In this document: piece after piece, positions 27,201 through 37,154 of the stretch
Layout of the letters: every line of letters starts with the position of its first letter
Position numbering within the stretch: position 1 is the first letter of the stretch
Assembly: GCA_001051155.2 (NCBI GenBank)
Contig: JYIP02000003.1
Span: 4,774,001 to 4,838,000 of the forward strand
From: Chrysoporthe austroafricana
Taxonomy: Eukaryota; Ascomycota; Sordariomycetes; Diaporthales; Cryphonectriaceae
DNA: 64,000 bases
Direction of reading: 5' to 3'
Program-made: the position numbers and the translations under genes
The notes under the pieces: generated by a model
What the model saw: the letters and a program-made list of their open reading frames with translations, nothing else
Databases searched by the model: none
Told to the model about the DNA's origin: nothing

Positions 27201-30200
27201 TTATTTTTTCGAATTCCCAGTTTATTACTATTTTCGAAATAATCTCTTATTTCGGGAATTTCTATATCCGGGAATCGGTACTTTTCTAGCTATTTTCCAA
27301 TAATTTCCGCAATTTATTAGAAAATATATTTAATAAATAATAGTTAATCTGAATTTAGCTTTCTTAAAAGCTATAACCCGTTCTTAATTCGTTAAAAGAA
27401 GTATTATCGCGCAATATAATAATAGTTATTATAATTCGCTAGCGGGGTTATATAATCTGTCTGGAATAGTTCGACTATTCTTAAAAGTTAGTTTTTTTAG
27501 ATCTTTAAAAGGGTTATTGCTTAATTCGTTATTAGGACTTCTTTAGTTTAATAGCCTATTAAACAATTCATTTATTCTTTCTATTTCGGCTTGAATAGAA
27601 AGGTTACGTTTTTGAAATTCGCTTAATATTAATAAGAATTAGCTTATAAGATCTAAATAGCATTATCGTAATAATTGCAGCTTTTGCTTGCCGGGATTAT
27701 ATTAATATTCGGGCAAATATTTCTACTTTTGCTATAATATTATTAAAATAATTAAATCGTATAAATAATTCTGAATTCAGAATATTTAGTTCGTAAAGAA
27801 TATTATATTTTTATCTTAATAAAATGCTTATTTTTAATCGATCCAATATCCAAATTCCTATTCAAGTACGAAATATAAATAAGTAGCTATACTTATTGCT
27901 CTGGAAATACAAATCGAATTTAGCCTAGCTTTTTGCTAGCAATTGGCTTATGCTTTTAAGCTTAGCTTTTATATTTCAGTTTATTTTCGCTTTAAAGAAT
28001 TATATTAGCAATTTTTCGGTAATAGCATAATAACTAGCGCTTATATCGATACAGATTTCTATATCCGGCTTATTCGGGTATACTTTAGCTATAGCTCTTG
28101 TATATATATAGCTGCTGCTTTAATAAGGCTTAATTATAAGTATAGGAATATTATATCTTAAGATTTCTCTTTTCTATATATCGATTTTAGGAAAATTCTA
28201 TAGCTAACTGAATAATTATATAAGGTATTTAATATAAAATATGCTTTCGTTTATTAATAATTTTGCCTTTTCGGCTCGAAAAATCTAAATATTATTTTCG
28301 ATTATTATATTTTCCTTATCAGCCTATTTTTCTAATTTATCTTTTTGCTTTTATAAGTTTTTGCTATTTTCGGTCTTTTTATTATATTTATCGCTATCCG
28401 CTATAAACAGATTATTATTTATAGGAAAATAGCCTTTTCGAACCAGCTTATCCTCTTTATCTGAATTATATTGCAATTCTTTATTATCGATATTGAAATT
28501 TGCTAAAATTAACTGGACAAAATATTCTCTAATATCTTTTCGTACGAATCGATAATAAAAGCGCGATTAGAAATTTCGGTTTTTTGAAATTAAACTTTTA
28601 TTATTATTTATAATATTGATTAATATCTTCTTAGCCGTATTAAAGATATTTTGTTATCTGGCTATCCGCTTTTGTAATTAATTCCGAATGTTTATTAGCT
28701 TTCGCTATTATTTTAATAAGAGCTTTCGGAATTCGTATTCCGGGATATATCCAATACCTTTAAATAAATTTAGCTAGTTAAATATCTTTATTAAGCAAAA
28801 TAAATATTCAAATCTTTAAAGCTTGAATTTTCCAAGGCGTTCTGGGAATATATTGATTGAGAAATAAATATTAATATTGGGAAAATTAGCAGCCGATTAT
28901 ATAACTTTCCGTACTAGTTGCGCAAGTTTACGAAATAATCTTATTATATAATCTGATTCAAGGATATATTATATTTCTTATTTCGCTTTGAAACGTTTTT
29001 CGAAATCCTTTATATCTTTATTTCAATCAGGTTTATCGAAATATTTAGTTATTAATTCTTTATTAATCCGATCCTAGATATTTCTAGCTAAGTACGAGTT
29101 TGGGTATTCGGTTAGCTTAATAAATCGATAGATATAATAAATAAATTCCAGAATATTGCGATTATTTCGTATATCTTTCCTGGAATATTATTAAGCATTT
29201 AGCAAATCTTTTGCAATTTTCCGCAATATAGAAAAATCTCTTTTTAATTATTTCTTTTATTAATTCCAATTATATTTATGCAAAATAAAATCCTTATATT
29301 CTTAAAGGGATAATATAGAATAAAATTAAATATATACTATTTTAGCTAAATAAGCGGGTAAATAAAAGCTGAAATATTTAGCGCGTTTTGCATTTCTGGC
29401 TATATATATTTTATACTGGTTTATAAAGGCTTAAAGGTCTTTCTAAATAATAATTTTATTATTTGTAATAAATATAATTATTAAGTTAATATAGTTATTC
29501 CAGTTTTTATAAAGTCGGAATTGCTTTATAACCGTATTTTTGAATTCCTTATTAATGCTAACGGGTAATGCTATAAATTCAAGTAAATTAAGTCGATAAG
29601 CTCGGGAATTTTTAAATTATTTATAGCTAAATAATAGGTTTCGAGAATTATTACTTTTATTATTACTAGAATCTAATAAATCTGGTAATTTATTTGGCTT
29701 ATTAATTAATTTTTTTTGGAAATTAGGATTAATTTTAATATCCGGTTCGGGATCCGAAAATAATTTTTAATCTAATTAACTTCTTGCCCCTAATATAAAT
29801 ATTTGCCGGATATATTCCTTAATATTAAGAAATATTAGTTTAGTAAAATAATATTCATTATTAGCATAATATTTTGCGGCTAAAGCGGGAAAAAGTTTTT
29901 TAGTAAATTCCGATTAAAGCGCTTATATATTGAAAGCTTATTATAATCGGAATATTTTTTTGAACTTAATACGTATTACCCTTTCCGAAATAAAGCTATT
30001 TTAGTAAATTGCTTTTATTTCGGGTTATTATAAAAACTAATCTAATAGGCTAATAATTGGGAAAGAAAAAGTCGGGTATTTCTGAAAGATAATAGTAAGA
30101 TTATCTGATTCTTTTTTATTTAGTCTTTTTTCTTTATAGTTTTTTTCTTTGAAAAATTGCAAATAGTCCGATAAATCCGATTAGGGCATTAATATGCTTT

Positions 30201-31050
30201 CTATTATAAAGTTTATAAAATTGGCCGGGATAGCTATAATAGAACTTTATCTGGAAGTATTCCGATTCTGGGTTTCTGTTAAAGAAGAAAAAATGCGCTT
30301 ACTTTCTGGAATTTATTATTTTCTTTTGCCTTTATTTATTCTTCTTACCGTAATTGAAAAATTCCCGGATTTATTAGTAAATCTGGAATTTAAATTTTCG
30401 GTCGAATATCGTAATGGATAAATATACTTAATTCCGCTATTAATATTAATATATTCAAGTATATAATGCTTTCGATTTTCGATAGATTATTGCTAAGCCA
30501 ATTTTTTTAACAGATTTTCCGGATTACCAGATCGAAAAGTATTCTCGCTTTCATTCATTTCTATAAATACTTATTATTATTCCTTTTCCATTATCGCCTC
30601 GGCAAGCTATCGAAATTTGCAATATTTAAAAAAATCTTCCTAAAATATATTATTCTTTCCTATCTATTAGAATAAATTCTTATCGAAATTCGATTTTCTT
30701 CTCTCTTAAGTCTAGTATTTAAGCAATAAAAGCTATCTTTATTTAATTATTTATATTTTTGCTTTTTGCAAAAATATATTGGTTTCCCTAAGGTTTTATT
30801 TCGCTTTTTCGTATCGATTGGCCAAAAGTTTCCAATCGATAAAAGCATACGCAATTTCGAAAAAGATCTTAATATCCGATATAACCCAATCTTTCTTTTT
30901 AGAATCGTTTAAGGCTTATATAAACTTATATATTTGGGCAAAATGCTTAATTTCGATATAATCGATAAGCCGTAATAGTAAAACGTTATTGCTAGTAATT
31001 GCTATAATAAATTAATAATAAATTGTTAATAAATAATTGTAATATCTTTT
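24252..31050 (-). pseudogene. gag-pol relic of Gypsy B copy 1
   Basis: Inverted counterpart of 14,083-20,755. The Gag segment lies near 30,960-30,780 on the minus strand, the RT active site near 26,545-26,530 again reads INNIVI, and the integrase lies near 25,300-24,700. The chromodomain of this copy is displaced to 13,590-13,430 by the insertion of copy 2. The frames are full of TAA/TAG. Confidence 0.85.
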
Positions 31051-31246
31051 ACAGGAATGCTACTTTTATAAAAGCCGATATCTTACAGGACCGATATTCT
31101 TACAGGAACCGATACTTTACAGAGCCGATATTTCTATAAAAGCCGTTATTTTATAGGACCGATATTCGTATAAGAGCCATTACTCTATAAAGCCGATAAT
31201 CGAAACCCGATTACGTAGCAAAAGCGTATAAAGCGTAATTATTAAT

Positions 31247-31453
31247 TGATAGTAAATATACTGAAATATATTATAAAGCATGCTTTTTCCAAGAAAGTGA
31301 ATTATGCTAAAGCCTATTAAGGCATTATATAAGCTTTCCGGTAAAGGTATAGCATTTACTTAATGAATTTATTGCGTATTTATTAGGGGATTTACTATAG
31401 ATTTACCAGGCGAATCCATTACGAATTCACCTCGTTTATAGGTTTTGCCATTA
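31247..31453 (-). repeat. 5' LTR, Gypsy B copy 1
   Basis: The 207-bp unit in inverse orientation. It is the only one of the four copies that still shows TG at the plus-strand start (CA at the sense end). Confidence 0.88.
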
Positions 31454-33066
31454 AGGCTTATTCCGAAAAAGAAATAGCTGAGGCTATTAATGCTATCAGA
31501 AATGGCTTATCTATTAAAAAGGCTTCCTCAACTTAAGCTATTCCGAAAACTATTCTTCTCTGCTGTCTAGCTAGCAAATAGCCATATAAAACAGCCTATT
31601 AAGCAAACCAGAGACTCTCGACTACTTAAGAAGACCATTTAGCCCAATGGGTTCTTTTTCAAGCTGCTTTAAGCTTGCTATTAAGCCATTCAGAAATAAG
31701 GTTCTTTGCCCAGAAAGTCCTTGAGATTAAAGGAGATCTTTAGCCTCTTGGAAAAGATTGGATTAGAGCTTTTTTGAAAAGGCATCCAAAGATAAGAACT
31801 TTAAAGGCTAGAAGGATATCTTCAGATCGAATTAACGGAACAATAACGGAAGTAATTCGGTTTTAATTCCATTTATTGGACTTTCTCCGGATTTAAGCTA
31901 TTAAGCCGGCTAACCGATAGAATATAGACGAAACTGGGATAATTGAAGGTTAAGGAGAAAATAGATTAATCCTCGGAAGCTTTTCATTACATTCTATACA
32001 GAAAAAGGACCCTGGATTTAAAACCTGAACTTCGTTTATCGAATGCATTTCAGCGACGGGCAGCTACTTCTTTCCTCTAATTATTTTTAAAGGGAAGATT
32101 ATATAGCAGCAATAATTTCCATCTCTCTTAGAACTTCTTAAAGGCTGGCAATTCGATGCTACGGATAACGGATGGACAATAAATGCAACGGCACTCGAAT
32201 GGCTTAAAAAGATTTATATCCTTAATAGCTAGCCAGAAAACCTTTCGGAAGCAAGGCTATTAATTCTAGATAGCTACAGCAGCCATACAACTGACGAATT
32301 TATATGGGAATGCTTCCAGAATAATATTCTATTGCTTTATTTGCTTCCTTATATTTCTTACGTATTTCAACCTTTCGACCTAAGCGTCTTTTCTTCGCTT
32401 AAAAGGGCTTATAGAAAGAAGGTTAACCTTCTAGGTCAATAGGGCAACTCTACGGTTCTAGGCAAGCAACTTTTCTTCGAGAACTATCGCCTGGTACGAG
32501 AGGAAAGCTTATCTAGCCAGAATATCCAGTCTGGCTGGAAAGCAATAGGTTTATAGCCGATCAGGCTAGCTAAACCACTCCTTAGCCCTTTTCTCTTCGA
32601 AAACGTCCGGCAACGTACTTCTAAGCAATCGGATTTAAGTCCAGAACAATTAACAAGACCTAAACCTATCCCGAAATCTAGCTTAAATCAATCAAATATA
32701 TATTCGACCCTTAAGAAAGCTAAAGATTTATACTATTAGCTGCAAAGCAATCGGTACTATCTTTCTTCTATACTTATACAGCGTTTACTTTTCAGAAAGA
32801 TATAAAAAGCTTGGGACGAGAGAGACTTATTGCTAGCTAAGGCTTTCGAAGAAAATAAAGCTTTAAAAGTACAGATTGAAGCATCCAGACTTAGGAAACG
32901 AAAGAAGGTCGATATTAGCCCGAATTCCAAGTTTGCTAATATCAAGGCTATATAAAGGGCTCAAAATGCAATTAATTAACAAGAGGATAGTTTAGATAAA
33001 GAGAGCGATATCGATTTACCTATTGCTGAAAAGGAATGTATTATAGTAGCTGAATAGAAGAAATAA
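31454..33066 (+). pseudogene. Fot1/pogo DDE transposase relic (main part)
   Basis: The frame begins with an ATG at 10,111 in the left piece and continues here. Removing one copy of the 5-bp target duplication left by the Gypsy insertion keeps the two pieces in the same frame. Near the start is an HTH-like segment (EKEIAEAINAIRNGLSIKKA). The DDE catalytic region follows: NIDETG (first Asp), LILDSYSSHTTDEF (second Asp) and LPYISYVFQPFDLSVFSSLK, the block that precedes the third acidic residue in DDE_1 transposases. The C-terminal part is Lys/Arg-rich (ASRLRKRKK). About 20 stops are present, all TAA or TAG at likely Gln/Trp positions. It is inactive. Confidence 0.85.
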
Positions 33067-33103
33067 ATCGAGAATGTATTTAGTTGTTTATATAGTAATA
33101 TAG

Positions 33104-33155
33104 TCCGGGAAGGGGGTCCGGAACTAAAGGGGGTCCGGAAATACCGGGTCCGACT
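33104..33155 (-). repeat. right terminal inverted repeat of the Fot1-type element
   Basis: Reverse complement begins AGTCGGACCCGGTATTTCCG and continues in register with the left repeat with a few differences and one short indel. TA follows at 33,156-33,157. Confidence 0.85.
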
Positions 33156-33157
33156 TA

Positions 33158-34602
33158 TAGAATAAATTCTATTATTTATTAACAATTATATAAAAAAGTT
33201 TGGATTAATAAAAATATTTAGCGAAATAAATAATAAAGAATATAAATTAGTTTTTTTAATAATAGCTATTAAGCTTAATAATTAATAATATTAAAATAGG
33301 AATCCTTAATGCTTTAATTAATATTTTGGCTAATATTTTAATTAGTATTATTTTCTATTAATATATATTTCTAGCTATATAGCAGCTAACCGAACTTTAT
33401 AAGCTTTTTTGTTAGCGCTAAATATTTTTTACTGCTTAGCTTTTATAAAGCTATTTCTCGTTCTGTTTTAGAAATAAATTTGAATTATTTTTTGAGTTTC
33501 TTCTTTTATATACAAATGAATTTTAATTTTTAGCAAATTTGAAAAATCCAGATATATATATAATTTTCGGTTTCGCAAAGGTATTTGGAAAAAGCTTTTT
33601 AAGTTAAGCCGGCATTAATATTAGCGGATTAATATTTTTCGTTATTAGTAAATTTAAGTTTTGAATTTCTAAAGATTGCAAAAATACTTAAAGCTTTAGA
33701 TTTTTTGGATTGCTATTAATAATAAAAAAATATTATATAAGCTTTTAATAGCTTTTTAAATATTATTAACTAATTTCTAAGCCGATTAGCTAAAATAAAA
33801 TTTTGCTTTTCTTTTCTAGCTTATTCTAATACGAAATATACTGAAATTATTTGAGAAAATTATTTGCTTTTTAAAAATCTTTAATATCCGAAAGGCTATA
33901 TATTTGAATTTGCTAAAAGAGAGTACAAAACGTATAATATTAAACCTATAAATTTATATTTGAATGCATAACTTTTTCAAAATAATTTTTATACTAAATC
34001 CGGATAATATTTTTAATACTTGAATTTGAAAGGCAGAAATTCTTCTTAATATTCCGTATTAGCAGCTAAATATTCTAGCCTTTTATTTCCTTAAAAGACT
34101 AAACGTACGGATCGAAAATAGAGCTTAAAATAATATTTTGGATCTAAACCTAAAAGCATTTAATATCTTTCGCTTAGAAAAATCTCGTTAAGAAATCCAG
34201 CTTGGCAATTTCGAACTCGAACCGGAACTCTTTTATATAGCTTTATCGAAAAAGATTTTCATATTCAAGCGGTTTAGCAAGTTCAATACTCGTAAGTATT
34301 AATAGGGTTTCTATATTAAGCATTTGCTAAATATCGAATATTTCTTTCTGAATTCTATATTCTTGAAACGCTTTGTCGGAAACTTCCTTGCAATTAAGTT
34401 CCCGAAATTCTACGAATTGATTGAAAGTTATAAAGATTGGTTCGTAGCTCGGATAAATCCTATCAGGCCTGTCTGGATCGATATAATCCCAAATATATTT
34501 TATCTGGCTATAGGACTTGAAAGAGGCAAACCAGATTAGAAAATCGTAATTATCTGTATAGCATACGGATATATTAAGCTCTTCTGGGTTCTGGGTAGCT
34601 AT
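33158..34602 (-). pseudogene. Copia gag relic
   Basis: The minus-strand reading near 34,600-34,250 gives a Gag N-terminus with the motif YIWDYIDPDRPD followed by a long polar helical stretch. Fungal Copia Gag proteins typically read WEYIDPD...P at this point. The start codon appears as ATA at 34,602-34,600 before codons for ATQNPEELN, as expected from RIP of ATG. The downstream part to 33,158 is too decayed to assign domain by domain, and I did not find a clear zinc knuckle. The frame is cut by the Fot1-type element at 33,156. A plus-strand frame at 34,324-34,539 covers the same bases and is an antisense shadow. Confidence 0.7.
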
Positions 34603-34870
34603 AACGAGCGTATAAAGAACAAAAAGAAAGACTAGACGAATAAGATAAAAATGAAACGATCGATTAAATGCTATTTCAATAGATAAGGGGAAAATGAAAT
34701 CCTTTAATGCGAACTGGGCTTATAACTATAGCGAAATAGGTACTTAATATCGAGCATAGGAAAGAATAAATAAGTATATTGAGATGGAAATCTGTTTTCT
34801 ACAAAAAAGAGTGAAAATGACTATATAGTGCTCAGCCAGAAATATATAGAGCACAGAAATGCCAGGGTTA

Positions 34871-37154
34871 GGGTGCTGGTTGCTCCACTTTTCCACATTA
34901 GTAGCTAGTGATAAGGTTGCACTATTCCATGTATGTCGACCTGTTGTTACCCTCTGAGGATCGTCACCCTAATCAGTTCATGTCTAGTATTGAAGAGAAT
35001 TTCAATCTCATGCCCCCCATTTGACAAAGTTTAGTCCCTACTTCGACCTCTGCCGGACCCAAACAGGAGGAACCGCCTTGGTCCAATCCACTAACCAACC
35101 CGTCTTGAAAGTTGAGCCTCATCTTCCTGGTCCTATCCACATTTGACCACCAATTCATCCCGCGACGCTACGAATACCATCTCCAGCCACCCACCAGCAA
35201 ACTCTAGATCTCCAGATGCGTCTCGATATCGACCTCGTCGACCTTCGATCCAGATAACTGAACGAGCCCTCAATATCGAGAGATCCGTACAGGCCTTCTG
35301 ATAACGCAATCTGCCTCGATAAATCGCATCGCATCCTCGTATCGCGCATCTTATTAACCGGCAATCTGGGGATTGTTATCCAGCTTGTACCGCAATCTGC
35401 GCGTCCTACCTCCCCTTTCCTTCCCTGACCTCGATATACTATCCGGGTCCCCGTCCAAATCGATACCAAAGCCTGGTTCGGATGCTGCCGCTGCGTTTAT
35501 CGCAACAGGGTAGGCAACGAGTTGGATTATGGATAATAACCACTACTACTTTTCTAATGTCATCAACAATACGAGCGGGGCTTCTTTCGATGCATCTCGC
35601 CTACTAACCACCTCCAGAACGGGCAGAACCAGACTCTGCCTTCCCTCCACCACAATCCTGAACGAGATCGCACCCGCTCCACAATCGCAATTGTATCAAT
35701 CAACGGCTACTTAGACTGGAAATCACGATCGCTTCTTTTTTTTTTACTCCGTGCTGTTAAGAGGCTTATTTCAAGGGGCGAGAAACCAGACCGTCACTAA
35801 CTCAATATTCTAATAATAATAATAAAACAGTATGAAACCCTATAATGGTGGGAACATCCCAGGTAAAAAGTGAATCTCGCTTTCTACTAGAACTAAAGTT
35901 AATTATTATAGTAAAGAGCCGAACAGCGTCAAGAATATAATTAGTACAAATGATGATGCCATACCGGCTCAAGTGAATAAAGAATTGTCGCCGAATCGTG
36001 CAGAATACTTCATGTGATGAGTTTATACTATACCACTTAAAAATTGCAGAAAGCACTAGGGAAAGGTGCTAGAAGGCGACATTCACTTGAGAAATATGGA
36101 ATCAATGGAACGGAACATAAGTTCAGATAAATATTGCGTTGCTATACAAATTTACCGCAGCCCAGCTTCAAATTCCATGTGAGGCCCATTGTCCATATAA
36201 GTAAGACGTATCTCAAAGGATGATAGCACCGTAGTGATAGGCAGAGAGACTATTTAAAAAGGAACGACAAAAAAGTGCACTTGATAGAAAGGACCGTGCC
36301 GGACAGCATAGTGCTTATCTTAAATAATGTGCATAGGGATAATCCCCGAACTCTCCAAGTAACAGAAGTCTCACAGGATGGGATCAAGAGATAGTACGAA
36401 ATCATTATTAATAACAGAAGTGCGTATAAAATAAGCCACGCTGCAAATTCTTTTTTATAGCTAGATTACTGTATGAGCCGACAATTCGATGAGGAACTCT
36501 ATCAACATTGATAATTGATTTGCTTAGGAGTGAAAATGCGCTGATGACAGGCTAATGGCTATCACTAACTCAACATTTGAAATCCAAGCCCGCAGATACC
36601 CGCGGTCTGGAGCGACTGGGTACCCCAAGAGCTTGGGAGAGGGAAAAGGGCCGAGGCTGGCCTCGAGAAGCCAATCTCGAGGGCGCATTGGGAAAGACGC
36701 GATACGCGACGCGGCGACATAGTTAGATTATAGGCGGACGGTCGATAGAGAGAGAGTGAGAGAGAGCTCATTCTCCTCACCCTATTCGTCCTTCGTCCCG
36801 GCCCAAGGCGATCTTCATCCCTGTCATGAGTTACTGCAGGCCAAGAGGCCCTGCACAGCAGGTGGGCCCACCGCCAGGCTCGACGAACTCGTGAGCTGCC
36901 TTCCGGAAGGGGATGGAACTTCCTAGTGATGAATATGACGTTGAGGTACCGTACACAGCGATTTATCAACTTGTAACACGGGAATCTCCTGTTGATTTCA
37001 TGTGTGATTAGCACACGTACGTCTGTTTGCACTTAACTCGTGTATCTGTGACTTTCTATGATGAACCTCCTTGTTTGAAGCATCTCACATTAGGATATGC
37101 GGAGTATTGGCATTGTTGACTCAGAGAAACAAGATCCATCAACCCTATGCTTTT
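34871..37154. other. gene-poor transition region
   Basis: Normal base composition returns here. Several frames of 60-155 codons are open on either strand (for example 35,155-35,469 and 36,565-37,032, both minus), but they have no recognisable domain, no supporting splice pattern, and amino-acid composition typical of chance frames. I see no gene. Confidence 0.6.

Larger units (their letters stand above)
10137..31453 (-). mobile_element. Gypsy chromovirus B copy 1 (minus strand, split by copy 2)
   Basis: The element consists of 31,453-24,247 (5' LTR, gag-pol) and 13,590-10,137 (chromodomain, accessory region, 3' LTR), read on the minus strand. LTRs of 207 bp lie at 31,247-31,453 and 10,137-10,343. 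The plus-strand flanks are AAACC on the left and AGGCT on the right, both derivable from AGGCC by RIP-type changes only. The interior is interrupted by copy 2 at a 5-bp duplication TTGGG. Removing copy 2 joins the gag-pol end to the chromodomain exactly as in the uninterrupted copy 2. Confidence 0.88.
9977..33155 (+). mobile_element. Fot1/pogo-type DNA transposon, split by 21 kb of Gypsy sequence
   Basis: The left piece is 9,977-10,136 and the right piece 31,454-33,155, together about 1.86 kb, close to the usual Fot1 size of 1.9 kb. The ends are inverted repeats of about 52 bp: AGTCGGACCCGGT at 9,977 and its complement ending at 33,155. Both are flanked by the dinucleotide TA (9,975-9,976 and 33,156-33,157), the target duplication of Tc1/mariner-type elements. 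It lies in the Copia gag region and encodes one transposase on the plus strand. Its interior shows fewer RIP changes than the elements around and inside it. Confidence 0.88.
1..34870. other. AT-rich, RIP-degraded nested transposon block
   Basis: The whole stretch is far richer in A and T than the sequence to the right, with short broken reading frames on both strands. Conceptual translations of transposon proteins are interrupted almost only by TAA and TAG at positions where relatives carry Gln or Trp. TG and CA pairs at element ends have become TA. This is the pattern left by fungal RIP (C to T at CpA on either strand). The block holds five nested elements and no cellular gene that I can recognise. 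The right edge is a composition change between about 34,830 and 34,880. The left edge lies outside the window. Confidence 0.93.
1..34870 (-). mobile_element. Ty1/Copia retrotransposon relic, outermost host element (partial)
   Basis: A Copia element runs right to left and leaves the window at position 1. Its pieces read in the expected Gag-PR-INT-RT order once the insertions are removed: gag at 34,602-33,158, protease at 9,935-9,669, integrase from 2,223 to about 1,143, and the beginning of the reverse transcriptase at about 250-1. A Fot1-type transposon interrupts it at 9,976/33,156 and a Gypsy element at 2,223/9,561. The 5' LTR should lie between about 34,603 and 34,870, but I cannot delimit it because the 3' LTR is outside the window. 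All frames carry many RIP-type stops, so the element is dead. Confidence 0.85.

Noticed and set aside
34324..34539. Plus-strand frame of 71 codons read as a conserved protein fragment
   Set aside because: The minus strand over the same bases reads as Copia Gag (YIWDYIDPDRPD) in continuity with the other Copia pieces, so the plus frame is a shadow.
36565..37032. Minus-strand frame of 155 codons between the repeat block and the transporter
   Set aside because: No recognisable domain, composition typical of chance, no splice support, and no homologue I know.
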